A DNA stretch of 64,000 bases from Haloquadratum walsbyi J07HQW1 (GCA_000415965.1 KE356560.1:621304-685303); one strand, 5' to 3'; shown: positions 28,391 through 38,082, counted from the first letter of the stretch. A program made the numbers and translations. Notes: generated by a model from the sequence alone, not told the origin.

Positions 28391-29404
28391 ATGCAGTTTG
28401 GGTACAGCGAGATCTGTCTCGCACACGATACTGGTAATCGACACCCCGAAACCGCAGACCGACTTCGAGCTATCCGCCGTGCTCTCGCAAAGCGACATGG
28501 GGCATCATATATTGACCCAGAGCCGGCGACTGATGCTGACATCGCAGCTGTTCATGACCGTGAATATATTGCAGAGATTCGCGATTTCTGCGAGTGCGGT
28601 GGCGGCAACTGGGATCCAGACACAGTCGCCTCCACAGATACCTGGAATGCAGCACTCGCCTCTGCTGGACTTGCACAGTGGGCTGCCCGTGTCGCTGTTG
28701 ATGGAGCCACCGGTCGTCAGACACCATTCTCTATTGGTCGTCCACCCGGTCACCACGCAGTCGTGGATGATGCTATGGGATTTTGTTTTGTTAATAACGC
28801 CGCTGTTGCCGCTCAGACTCTCATCGATGACCCGGATTCGGATGTTGATACGGCAGCCATCTTTGATTGGGATGTCCACCATGGGAATGGCACCCAGGAT
28901 ATCTTTTATAACAGTAGTGACGTTCTCTATGCATCGACACATGAAGACGGTCTTTACCCCGGGACCGGAGACATCGAAGAAACCGGTAGGGGTGATGGTG
29001 AGGGTACAACGCTGAATATTCCCCTCTCGGCTGGTGCTGGTGATGCGGAGTATATCCATGTCATTGATACTCTCATTCGACCTGCTATCGAGGCATTCAA
29101 TCCTGATCTGGTTATCATTAGTGCAGGTTTCGATGCACATCGGCATGATCCAATCTCACGGATGCGTGTCTCAACAGAAGGATATGCTCTCCTTACCGAC
29201 CGTGTCCGCTCACTCGCGAATGATGTCGACGCTGGTCTTGCATTCGTTCTTGAAGGTGGATATGGGCTCGATACTCTTGCTGATGGTGTTTCAATCGTCC
29301 ACGAGACGTTTGATGGTCGGACACCGCTGACACACGATGCTGAGCCGGACGAAGCGGTCAAGACTCTTGCTGATAATATCCGAACGATACACGATTTTGA
29401 GTGA
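28391..29404 (+). CDS. Histone deacetylase family protein (class II-like)
   Basis: ATG 28391 gives 337 residues, the family length; longer in-frame readings overlap the histone gene and are rejected. Motifs: GRPPGHHAVVDDAMGFCFVNN (His121/His122, the catalytic pair), DWDVHHGNGTQ (zinc ligands Asp161 and His163), STHEDGLYPGTG and SAGFDAHRHDP (zinc ligand Asp248), and LEGGYGLDTLADGV. All active-site residues are present, so it should be a zinc-dependent deacetylase of acetyl-lysine or acetyl-polyamines. Placement 4 bp after the histone gene suggests the histone or chromatin proteins as substrates, which is inference. Confidence 0.93.
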   Translation: MQFGYSEICLAHDTGNRHPETADRLRAIRRALAKRHGASYIDPEPATDADIAAVHDREYIAEIRDFCECGGGNWDPDTVASTDTWNAALASAGLAQWAARVAVDGATGRQTPFSIGRPPGHHAVVDDAMGFCFVNNAAVAAQTLIDDPDSDVDTAAIFDWDVHHGNGTQDIFYNSSDVLYASTHEDGLYPGTGDIEETGRGDGEGTTLNIPLSAGAGDAEYIHVIDTLIRPAIEAFNPDLVIISAGFDAHRHDPISRMRVSTEGYALLTDRVRSLANDVDAGLAFVLEGGYGLDTLADGVSIVHETFDGRTPLTHDAEPDEAVKTLADNIRTIHDFE

Positions 29405-30114
29405 CGTACCCTCGAATGTGGATCTCTCCGCTTGACTGAACAGCAACCCTTCTTCAGGGTCGCCTGGTCAATAACTGAACTGCAGACATTTCCTCATTAA
29501 CAATGACAGCATGATCTGTGTGTACGTAAACCCGCATTTATCAAATATAAAACGCCAGTTCCTGCGTTCGGTCTCACTCCGGATAGCAAAAACCACACTG
29601 TCAGCGATTGATAATCCACCGTTTCACCGGATCAAAACCACATTTTTTACACTAAACTGACCATCGATACTGTCATCACCCTCCGACTGTGGTAAACTCG
29701 ATGCGTCAGGCGGTGTCGAGTCGTTCTCAAGCGGTCGATCTCTACACAGACAGTTCTTCGGACTCAGTAACTCCCAATCTGGTGAGCTCACGAACGCGCT
29801 CGGATTTGGGGTCGGACTCAACTATGTATTGGATTAGTCCTATCCAGTCGAGAGGGAATGAGGATTCGACGCCGTTGTGCTTTGTGACTCCCGTGGGCGT
29901 GACCAGACCGAATGTCATGCACCCCCCGGATTGTGGTACGGGAGGCTCTGTTAAAATCCTCAATCAGTGAGATATTCTTTGAGGTCTCCTGGAGACAGGG
30001 CGTGAATTGGTCACAATGACATCCTCCGCGTCGTGAGCGACGGGATTCTCTCGCTATTAAAGATAGGGTATGGCTGAATATTTATCTCTCAGTTGTCTGG
30101 ACATGCAAACAGAT
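29405..30114. other. Decayed mobile-element DNA with solo end at 30017-30050
   Basis: No intact gene. On the reverse strand two overlapping fragments (29742-29963 and 29624-29821) read TFGLVTPTGVTKHNGVE, then PLDWIGLIQYIVESD, and in the next frame ENDSTPPDASSLPQ; they look like pieces of one broken protein that I cannot identify. At 30017-30050 an M-type end (GACATCCTCC, a GTCG/CGAC hairpin, GGGATTC) stands without the rest of an element. Confidence 0.4.
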
Positions 30115-30543
30115 TGTATGTCCGGGATTACCATTCGACCTATTGGGTAGGTTGAAGACGAGCCCGAAATCCGGCGGATTGGGACGCGGGACCTGTTTCA
30201 CGGGAACAAGCATGCGGCGGATTCCGGGCAACATGGTCAGTCATTCCGACATGTGGTGTCTGTCTCGTCGGAAAGCCATCCGACGACACACCACCATCCA
30301 CTGGACGATGGACCGGGAAACGACTGGACAGTATTTGAACAGGCTGTCAATACGGCTCGCACGCTCTCTCAGCGGGACGGCTCAGCCCTCATTCACTGTA
30401 CAGCAGGGATTTCTCGGAGTAGTGCGATTATCGCCACGGTGCTTGCTGCCGAGGAATCCTGACGATTCAATCACGCACTCTCGATCGTTCGGCACGCCTG
30501 GTTAGACGCAACGCCTTATCCTGCAATCCGGGAGTTGCGGTAG
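30115..30543 (+). pseudogene. Dual-specificity/tyrosine protein phosphatase, inactivated
   Basis: One frame reads SGITIRPIG, TAG stop, VEDEPEIRRIGTRDLFHGN, HHHPLDDGPGNDWTVFEQ, then the phosphatase signature ALIHCTAGISRSSAI (Cys-x5-Arg active site) and ATVLAAEES, TGA stop, RFNHALSIVRHAWLDATP, ending at TAG 30541-30543. All pieces are in the same frame, so the lesions are two nonsense codons (the first about 10 codons in, the second just after the active-site helix) plus loss of a usable start codon. The catalytic loop itself is intact. Multiple lesions argue for real decay. Confidence 0.7.
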
Positions 30544-30730
30544 CTCGAAGGTAACTCTAACCTGCTGTAGAAACCTCTGTATCTCGCATACCGATCCTCT
30601 CAGTTCTGAAGGATTTTACTAGTACTAGAACCGTACAGGAGGTTATCTCCGAATTACGGTGAACTCAGGGGGACGAGACTCAAACTCGACTGTCTGTTCA
30701 GACTCAAGATGACACTGAGACGTGAATGAG

Positions 30731-32119
30731 CTACGCCGTCGGTTCAAAATACCGGGTTAGCGACTCGCCAAATTCAGGGGTCAATGCTGTGATATCATCC
30801 TCAATAAGCACAGTGTATGTGTCCGCAAGCGCCTCCTCAATTTGCGCCCCAAGACCGACATCGAAAATTGCCTCCGACCGAAGAAACGCTGCTGCGTCCG
30901 TCCATGTTCGCTCACGTTCGACAACATATCGATCATCATCAATAAACGGCCCATACGTGTGTGTATCGCTTTCGTATGCTGTATAAAACTCACTTGCGTG
31001 CTCACGAACAGCAATTGGCGGCCCGGTGTGACGTTCAATCGCTGGGCAGTGCCGATGCATGAGCTCAATAAAAAGCACTGCTTGATCATCTGCGAACGTT
31101 GCCGTCCGAATAACATCGAATCCCTCTGCTTCAAGCGCCGTTCGTATTCCCTGTATTGATTTTCGCAATTGTGGATACAATTGATCATCAACGATATCAG
31201 GCGAATCAAACACAACCGCTACCGGGGACGTTCCGCGACGTTGGAGATGTGTTCGAACTACCTCGGAATCCATCTTTGCGGTCGTCTCAGTCGGCGAAGT
31301 AAAATATGTCTGCGCCGGCTCTTCGAGAAACTGTCGCGCATAATGCTGGAGCCGGGAGATATTTGTAGCCGAGCAGACAGCAGCAACATTCCGGGTTGGA
31401 TCTGTTGGGTCAACAACGACGAGCGGATCATCATGCGCAGCACTTCCATGTGCTTTTGGATCAATCTCAATTGGTGGCTCCCACTTCGCTGCAGTCTTAA
31501 GCACCCCTTCGAAATCACCGTACTCAACAACGAGTAATTCTGTGAGATATCCTGAGAATCCACGTGTTCGGAGGTCACTTCCATATGCCCCAATTCCCTT
31601 GAGAAACTGCTTCAGTACTCGAACTGCCGCAGCAGTTGATTCGCCTATCCGTGTTTGGAGATAGCGATTATGATGTGGCGTTCGGTCAACTGCTGATTGG
31701 AGTTCGCTCCCAGCATCAACATCATAGCACGGAACAAGATCAACTTCAAACCCTTCGAATGTGCCAGTAACGTATGGATGTTCAGCGTACTCCTCATCCC
31801 CTGATGGCAGAACGGCATTCCCTATTGTTAGCCCATATTCTTCGAGAACCTCCCGATCGAGATCAGCTGGAAACCGAACAAACATATCGATATCACGGTC
31901 GCCTGCGAGCCACGTGCCCCGAGCTGTTGATCCAACCTGAATTATATCTGCGTCAACTGGTAGTGACTCAATCTCAGTAGTAATGCGACTACGCAACTGA
32001 GCAGTGACTTGCCGCATTGCCTTGCGTTCGGCAGCACCTGGGTCAATCTGGTCACGGACCTGCTCGATGATCATACGATGCTCAGATCCAAATCCGTCTC
32101 CAGTATCATCTTCAGTCAT
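30731..32119 (-). CDS. cca: CCA-adding tRNA nucleotidyltransferase (archaeal class I)
   Basis: 462 residues. The catalytic centre is GSTARGTWLAGDRDIDMF (63-80): the GS pair plus the two Asp of DID that bind metals, followed by EVDLVPCYDV with the third carboxylate (about 125-134). The remaining domains match the archaeal class I enzyme in length and order, including TPHHNRYL and LKGIGAYGSDLRTRGFSGYLTELL. It builds or repairs the 3'-CCA end of all tRNAs. The nearby tRNA genes do not encode CCA, so this activity is required for them. Confidence 0.96.
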   Translation of the reverse strand: MTEDDTGDGFGSEHRMIIEQVRDQIDPGAAERKAMRQVTAQLRSRITTEIESLPVDADIIQVGSTARGTWLAGDRDIDMFVRFPADLDREVLEEYGLTIGNAVLPSGDEEYAEHPYVTGTFEGFEVDLVPCYDVDAGSELQSAVDRTPHHNRYLQTRIGESTAAAVRVLKQFLKGIGAYGSDLRTRGFSGYLTELLVVEYGDFEGVLKTAAKWEPPIEIDPKAHGSAAHDDPLVVVDPTDPTRNVAAVCSATNISRLQHYARQFLEEPAQTYFTSPTETTAKMDSEVVRTHLQRRGTSPVAVVFDSPDIVDDQLYPQLRKSIQGIRTALEAEGFDVIRTATFADDQAVLFIELMHRHCPAIERHTGPPIAVREHASEFYTAYESDTHTYGPFIDDDRYVVERERTWTDAAAFLRSEAIFDVGLGAQIEEALADTYTVLIEDDITALTPEFGESLTRYFEPTA

Positions 32120-32270
32120 ACTCTTTTGCCATCTTTCCTCAGCATACGGCTGCTATTGGCGAAAGGGTATCGATACCGCACATGATGTCATCATCCATCG
32201 GCTCTCTCGCTTTTTGACTCCGAAGCGAAAGCCATATTATATTACCTCGGTTTATTCTTGAATACATTCA

Positions 32271-32343
32271 GCCGTCGTAGCTCAGTTGGTAGAGCACCTC
32301 GCTGTTAACGAGGTGGTCCCAGGTTCGAGCCCTGGCGACGGCG
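32271..32343 (+). tRNA. tRNA-Asn (GTT)
   Basis: Cloverleaf of 73 nt: acceptor GCCGTCG/CGACGGC with discriminator G, D-arm GCTC..GAGC, anticodon stem CCTCG/CGAGG with loop CTGTTAA (anticodon GTT), T-arm CCAGG-TTCGAGC-CCTGG. No intron and no encoded CCA. Confidence 0.96.
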
Positions 32344-32642
32344 TCTGAATCGTATTCTCTAGTCTTCATGATTACGCGATGTATATTATCTGTCATGGAT
32401 TAATTTGGACAGCGTCACAACCCGGATGGAAATCATAAGATTGATACATAGCTAAATGGAGTGAAAGCTCGTATGACACGATACAATAATACTAAAACTT
32501 CGTGTCTCTGCCTCTATCTGCGTTTGTGTTTATCTCTTATCATAGAACTCGGGGTACGTGATATTGCGGAGCAGCGATACGACACGCATATCTTGGCTGT
32601 CGAAGATAACACATAAGAAGCTCACTCCAAATCTACACATGA
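32344..32642. other. Spacer between two tRNA genes
   Basis: About 300 bp, A+T-rich, with no supported ORF or repeat. A TATA-like stretch for the second tRNA may lie around 32610-32620 (ACACATAAGAA), but this is weak. Confidence 0.3.
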
Positions 32643-32717
32643 GGGCCCTTAGCTCAGCCTGGTGAGAGCGCTCGGCTCATAACCGAGTGGTCGTTGGTTC
32701 GAATCCGACAGGGCCCA
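32643..32717 (+). tRNA. tRNA with CAT anticodon (Ile2 or elongator Met)
   Basis: 75-nt cloverleaf: perfect acceptor stem GGGCCCT/AGGGCCC, discriminator A, D-arm GCTC..GAGC, anticodon stem CTCGG/CCGAG with loop CTCATAA (anticodon CAT), T-arm GTTGG-TTCGAAT-CCGAC. It lacks the A1 and three G-C pairs of the haloarchaeal initiator. The body resembles bacterial and archaeal tRNA-Ile2 (CTTAGCTCAG, CTCATAA, TGGTCG), whose C34 is modified to agmatidine in archaea to read AUA. Identity between Ile2 and elongator Met cannot be settled without comparing the genome's other CAT tRNAs. Confidence 0.9.
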
Positions 32718-32831
32718 TCTTCCTTCATCCCCTTTGCGCAACTGGACGACAGTAAGACCCAGTGGTGGAGTTTATAATTTCACTTGAGACATATCCTGAG
32801 TGGTGAAACCAGCAATAGATACTGTGGCAGT

Positions 32832-33386
32832 TCACAGTCCAACCAGAGCAGGCAACACCGAATAATACAATTCGTGTAACAGAGCCGCGGTAAATGCCGT
32901 CGCCCCGCTTGTCAAAAGTGCTATATTCCAGCGCTCATCATCAGCAGTACAGAGACCCAAAGCAGGAGCCCACGAACTGAGCGGCCAAAGCGGCTTAATT
33001 CTGAATCCTCCTCCCTTCGTCAGAGCATCTGTGATGATGTGTGTAAGCAGAGATATTGTCACAATTCCAGCGAAAAACGCCCAGACGGTGGATGGCAGTA
33101 TCACTGCTGTTGAAATAAGATTGTGCTCAACAGCGAATTGTTGTCCAAAATGAAATGGATATGCGACTGTGCTCGCTGAAATAAACGCGAGTGCCAATGC
33201 GAATAATACACTATGTGTCGGTCCTCGATGACTAATGATATTTTCAGGAATATATTGATCCTGATCAGGGACGCGAGCGTAAATCATCATCACTGTTGTT
33301 GCAATTATCCCAGTAGCAATGCCCAATCCAAGCACACAGATTGCCCCTGCAAGCAATGTAGTTCCGTAATGTCCCTCTCGGTGCAT
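32832..33386 (-). CDS. Membrane-bound metal-dependent hydrolase-like (YdjM/DUF457)
   Basis: 184 residues with four to five membrane helices. Conserved polar sites are MHREGHYGTTLL (His2, His6), a SHRGPTHSVLF loop (about 52-62) and LLTHIITDALT (His/Asp at about 115-120), the pattern of the YdjM family of putative membrane metal-dependent hydrolases. Activity is unproven in the family. It is single, with no operon partner. Confidence 0.82.
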   Translation of the reverse strand: MHREGHYGTTLLAGAICVLGLGIATGIIATTVMMIYARVPDQDQYIPENIISHRGPTHSVLFALALAFISASTVAYPFHFGQQFAVEHNLISTAVILPSTVWAFFAGIVTISLLTHIITDALTKGGGFRIKPLWPLSSWAPALGLCTADDERWNIALLTSGATAFTAALLHELYYSVLPALVGL

Positions 33387-34088
33387 ACTCTGTTTTCTCT
33401 CACATACTGTTGGTCCGCAGTGTCACATACATATTATCACTTACTGTCTCTGTTTCTGAGACTTCACGAGCGGTTTGTCTCTTCATCCGGCTCTCAGAAG
33501 TCTTTCTGATGCAAACTGAGAGAAGACAGCTATCCGGTCATACAGCCGATAATCGGAGCTGTAGCGGAGAATGTGAGTATCGTGTATCAGTAGAATTCCT
33601 ACATCGGGACGCACTCCCGTTCCCAGACCGGGATGGATGGACATCAGAACCGCCAGCTTTCGGGTACGGCTCTATCGGAGTCATAACCGATGGACCGACA
33701 CTGCGCAATACACGGGGACACAAAAATATAAAATATGCAGAGTGTAGCTGGTGACAGCGCGTATCCATGCCGTGAGTGTGATTGCGCCCGTTCAGCCGAC
33801 AATAGCATTATATTCCGGTTACCGAAAATATCTCTCACAATAGTCACTGATATGACCATATGTTATATTCGAAGCACTCAGTTGAGTTGGGATGTCGTCT
33901 GTGCGTTCCGTATTGAATAAGACAATCACAGTAGCTATAACTGAACTGATAACGAACGATCGAGAGTGTCTTAAGCGATTAACTGTGGCGCCGAGGTCTT
34001 CATCTTGATAAAAATAGCCAGCCTGAGACTACGCTTTGGGTGGAAATATTGAAGTATCAGGCGTTTAATATAATCACACAATTTATGG
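33387..34088. other. Non-coding stretch of about 700 bp
   Basis: Overlapping ORFs on both strands (33410-33754, 33538-33768, 33644-33859) have no domain signal. EFLHRDALPFPDRDGW in one frame hints at an eroded coding fragment, but I cannot identify it. An A+T-rich stretch just before 34089 may hold the promoter of the next gene. Confidence 0.35.
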
Positions 34089-34700
34089 GTGGTACCGATG
34101 GATACTGATGTGTGGCCAGATAACATCAAAGAGGCAGCGGTAATGATCGGTCTGGCTGTCTTCGCTGTCAGTGTAATCGGATTATGGCATACAAATCCAG
34201 GACTCATATTTCGCGCTGAGGCTCTTCTCGAACAGCTAACAATCGGGGTGATACCAGGAATTGGATATTCAACATCCACTGCAGATGTCACTCTACAGAT
34301 CGAGACCCGAGAGGTTAAACAGTTGAATGTGAACAGTCGTGAGACAACCCATGAATACGCTTATTGTGGTGTCATGTCTGATCCGACAACAATTTCTAAC
34401 GCTTGGCTAACAGATACTATTGAAGCGTCACAGACGAAAACGACATTCAGCGTTGATAACTGTCCGTTTTCAGCAGTAACGAGTTATAAATCGCTCATTC
34501 ACTACCAGCCCACCTCAGTGAGGTTGTCAGAGACGGACCGGAAAACAGCGCTTCGGTACGGCTATGACTATACATGCGTCATGGTTGATCAGGTATCAGA
34601 AAATCCTGGAACGGTGGCGACAAATCTAAAATGCTACTCTGTCCCAACATCTACAGACGGTGAATTTACCCAAGTTGATGTAATGATCAGCTCAGAATAG
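34089..34700 (+). CDS. Hypothetical protein with N-terminal membrane anchor
   Basis: 203 residues. One membrane helix at about 14-32 (EAAVMIGLAVFAVSVIGLW), then a soluble part of beta character rich in Thr, with ITYPE-like patterns absent and four Cys (in YCGVMSD, VDNCPF, YTCVM and LKCYS), which could form disulfides if the domain is outside. I do not recognise a family. ATG 34089 or ATG 34098 may be the start. Confidence 0.6.
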   Translation: MVPMDTDVWPDNIKEAAVMIGLAVFAVSVIGLWHTNPGLIFRAEALLEQLTIGVIPGIGYSTSTADVTLQIETREVKQLNVNSRETTHEYAYCGVMSDPTTISNAWLTDTIEASQTKTTFSVDNCPFSAVTSYKSLIHYQPTSVRLSETDRKTALRYGYDYTCVMVDQVSENPGTVATNLKCYSVPTSTDGEFTQVDVMISSE

Positions 34701-34825
34701 ACTGCAACCGTTGTTTCAATGGACTTCCCTGTCAGTTTTATGTCTCAACATCGTGACATATCTCAGGACAGATTGGACGGGGGAATGAGATAAGAGGTAT
34801 CCGTGTTCTCACCGGTATACAGATT

Positions 34826-35190
34826 GTCAAGGCGACTACCTTGGGGCTTGAGAGGGTGAAGCCGACACCCCTTAGTGACCCGTCATATTTAATAATTGGT
34901 GGCTAAATGGTGACTATGATGATCAGCGTGTCTGGCTGAAAGTCGACTCACATGGGCGGTCAGACACCACGCACTGTCCAACTCAGAGAGGGACGTTCCA
35001 AATCACCGTCGTCCGAGAGACGAAGTCTCTCGTGATCACGAAAATATTCGATTTTCGAACGACCTGTGGAGACCAGAACCGCTCTGAAACGGCTCTCTCA
35101 GTGAGAGTGGGTTTGGAAGTTCTGTCGAAGAACGAAGAAGCAAGAAGCCCCCGGGGCTTTGATATTGATGTGGTCCCAGAGTGAGTTCAC
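34826..35190. repeat. Candidate non-autonomous element with five successive hairpins
   Basis: Left edge GTCAAGGCGACTACC..GGGGCTTGA is the diverged reverse complement of the repeats at 611-652 and 5365-5410; right edge CTTTGATATTGATGTGG..GAGTTCAC repeats 808-841. Within it are hairpins CGAGAGAC/GTCTCTCG (35014-35032), CGAAAAT/ATTTTCG (35039-35057), CTCTC/GAGAG (35095-35107), GTTCT/AGAAC (35119-35133) and AAGCCCC/GGGGCTT (35145-35159). No protein is encoded. It ends 10 bp before the next start codon. Confidence 0.5.
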
Positions 35191-35199
35191 AATTAATTT

Positions 35200-35466
35200 A
35201 TGAGTGATATACTCGGTGCAATTACTGGTACAGCAATATATGAGAGGGTGCAGATTGAAGTTCAGAACTCACAATATAAGATAACTGGTGAGTATCAGGG
35301 TAGTGAAGTTGTATATAAGCTGCCGCATGAATGTCTGCAGATAGAGAGTATGGATGTGGTGTTGAAAGAAGACTCAGTAGTCATACTCAAAGCTACAGAT
35401 GAGACCTCAATCTGGATTGATCGAATCGAGGATACTCTAGTTATTACCCAAGAGAATCCAGCGTGA
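35200..35466 (+). CDS. Small hypothetical protein
   Basis: 88 residues, acidic, predicted mostly beta (YERVQIEVQNSQYKITGEYQ, SMDVVLKEDSVVILKATDE, IWIDRIEDTLVITQE). No membrane helix or signal. I do not recognise a family, but composition and codon use look like a real gene. Its leader is the hairpin-rich element just upstream, which may drive or regulate it. Confidence 0.6.
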   Translation: MSDILGAITGTAIYERVQIEVQNSQYKITGEYQGSEVVYKLPHECLQIESMDVVLKEDSVVILKATDETSIWIDRIEDTLVITQENPA

Positions 35467-35489
35467 GCAACCCCGTCTCAAGCGGTTAC

Positions 35490-35955
35490 GAGGGATGAGC
35501 TCGGGCGGTTCACAGCGGTAACAGCGCGGAAGCCCACTCGTGGGAGGAAGCGCGGAAGCTTTCGTTGACTTCGGTTTTTATTGGAAAATACGTTTCACAG
35601 GCCCAGAAGTGGTCGGTGAGACGGGCAGTCTGTCAGCCTGCCCCGAAGTCGGGGACGCTGAACGAGTCCCTCTGACTCCCAGTGTGAGAGCCGTGGGGCT
35701 TTCCGCTGGAGAGCGCGAAACTCGGGAGTCCACTGACAAGCCCACCGCTTCAGCGGTGGGTTGCTGACAAACGCTTCACCAGTCCACTTCCCAACGTTTA
35801 CTGACGCATTCTCATCCGCATGGTCCTATGCCCACACGACTTGCAGTTGAATCGCTTTCGCCGTCGATTCGCTCGCTCAGCCTGTTCACACCCAGTCACC
35901 GCACACCCTGACTCGTGTACTCCACGCCCGCGTCAGCCGACTTATGATACTTCAC
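35490..35955 (-). pseudogene. C-terminal remnant of an IS200/IS605 TnpB
   Basis: Reverse-strand reading from about 35950 gives VEYTSQGVR then RFNCKSCGH, and after a one-base shift DHADENASVNVGKWTGEAF and SNPPLKRW. These are the zinc-ribbon CxxC and the terminal HADxNA motif with the last RuvC Asp of TnpB nucleases. The N-terminal two thirds are missing. The sequence runs on into hairpins AAGCCCACCGCTTCAGCGGTGGG (35741-35762, read as stem and loop) and, near 35530, a second hairpin with CCCACTCGTGGGAGG, probably the right-end region. Dead mobile DNA. Confidence 0.7.
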
Positions 35956-35965
35956 AGATGACGTA

Positions 35966-37865
35966 TCAATGTTCAACAAATTCAACATCAGCAATCTCAA
36001 TCCGCATATCGCCGCGATCACTCTCAACGCGTTGAGCGGTCCACCCATGGACCTCAATTGTCTCTTCAACAATCCGTAACCCAGGCTCTACCAGTGTATC
36101 TGTGGTGTGACAACCTGTCTCAGACACCTCACCGTACTCACTGGAGGGAATCTCAGATTCAGATCATTCAGATTTAGATCCAGATTCAGACCCAGTATCA
36201 GCGATATAAAACCCATCGTCTGTCTCTCCAATATGTATATTCACCCTCTCATCATTTTGTTCAACAATACATTGTATGAGATTCTCTATTAGTTGTTTTA
36301 ATCGCGTTTGGTTTGCGCGAATTAACGCGTTGGTATCAATATCCACGCTTGCTTTCGACGATTGTGTCTGTTTCTGACATTCCTTGGCTATCTTTGATAA
36401 TGCAACTGCGTCAATGTTCTGTGTCTGCGTTTCCTCCTGTGTAAGTGTGGTCAAATTCGTCACGAGCGTATCCATCCACTCGAGCGCTGTTTCCACTCCA
36501 TCGAGCTGACTTATATTGGATTTTGTTTGTGCCCGCTCAACCCGCCTTTCAGCAATTTCAAGCGGATAGCGAAGGTCCTGAGAGACAACACCAGCAAATC
36601 GTTCAAGACGCTCTTTCTGCTGTTTAATCTCCTCTCGTTGCTCTCGGATCTGTTGTTCACGATTGGCACGGTCTAATGCCGTTTCAACTGTGTTGGCAAA
36701 GATCTGTGCCATCGAGACATCACGGGTCTCAAAATCCGCAGGCTCTGTTGATCCCATGTTCATAACCCCATAATCACCCAATGCAAGGATAATTTCACTC
36801 CGGATTGGGGTATCTTCATTTACCCGTGTTGACTCACTTTGAATATCGTCATATATCTCGATGCTCCCCTGCTGAAACACTTTCCATGAGAGACTTTCAG
36901 CTCCGGTGTATACCGGCGGGTCTCCAACAACCTCCTTTCCCCTATCACTGATAGCCGCAGGCTGAAGTACGTCGTCGTCAGGATCGTACAGCCATAGCGC
37001 ATTGATATCTTGATCCAATGCTGTCTCTGCGATACTCACTGCTTTTTTCGGCGACAGCCTGTTTATGACGCGATTGCATTAGCGTCCGCGTTGCGTCGTG
37101 TAGTGCATTCAATTGCTTTTCTCGACGTTTTCGCTCACTGATGTCCTCCATTACACATACGTGACCGTCATCAAGTGATGAGAGCGAGAGATGTTGCTCA
37201 AATGTACTTCCGTCCTTCCGCAACCCGAGTGACTCCCCTTCCCATTGGTCTTGTTGTTGAAGAGTTGAAAGAATCTCCTCATGATATCGTGTTATCTCTT
37301 TTTTTGGAGACCACTCCTGCCAGTTTGTCCCGATGAGTGTCGTCGGAGATTCGTTGTATGCAGCAGCATACGCTTCGTTTACCTGGAGATATTCGCCATC
37401 TTCACCGACGATTGCAATCCCTTCTGCTGCAGTTTCGATTGCTTCTTTCCACTGTTGACGTTTCTTTTCAGCATGATACCCAGTGACAGCGTTCGAGATT
37501 CGGTTGGCAAGGAGTTCATACTGTTCATTTGAGAAACTCTTCTGAATATAATCGGTTACTCCCGCCGAGATTGCCTCACTGGCGATTTCTTCGCTTCCCT
37601 TACTTGTGAATAAAATAAACGGAAGATCTGGATAATCCTCTCGAATAGTGGTGAGAAAATTAATACCGTTTTGAGTAGGCATATCATAATCTGATACAAT
37701 ACAATCGACCTGGGTACTCTCGACCAGGGTAACGCCCTCACTGACAGTATTTGCTGAGATAACGCTGATATCACTGTCCTGAGATGTGAGCATCTCAGCC
37801 GTCAACTCAGTAAATTGGATATTATCATCAACATGAAGAACAGTGACCTCAGACTGTTCTGTCAT
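35966..37865 (-). pseudogene. Receiver-PAS-GAF-histidine kinase hybrid, broken in two places
   Basis: Three pieces read as one protein. 37865 to about 37050: receiver domain (acidic Asp13/14, phospho-acceptor Asp59 in SDYDMP, Thr87, Lys109) and a PAS domain (about 135-255). A shift of one base in the A6 run (T6 at 37043-37048 on the forward strand) leads to a GAF domain and kinase core (37039-36164). TGA at 36164-36166 interrupts the ATPase domain, which continues in frame as GLRIVEETIEVHGW to TGA 35966. The H-box reads VVSQDLRYPL: the phospho-accepting His is Gln (codon 36578-36580), and the glycine boxes are degenerate. The kinase was probably inactive before the gene broke. Confidence 0.78.
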
Positions 37866-38082
37866 ATTATATGATATTTTTTCAGACTAATAAATACTGT
37901 ACGTTTTTTCACAGTACTGAACAGTGAGTATCATCTTTTCTCTCTTAGCGATTGATACGCGTGAGATTTCATTGCCTGATTAAGACTGAGAGATCCCTGA
38001 AGAGTGGTATCGATTATCCAATATACAAATAACAAACACAAATACATATTAGCAATGAGAAACACAGCAGTATGAAACCGGC

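Noticed and set aside
37043..37048. Programmed -1 ribosomal frameshift at the A6 run
   Set aside because: The required change is +1 relative to the first frame, and a nonsense codon further on also breaks the gene, so decay is simpler.
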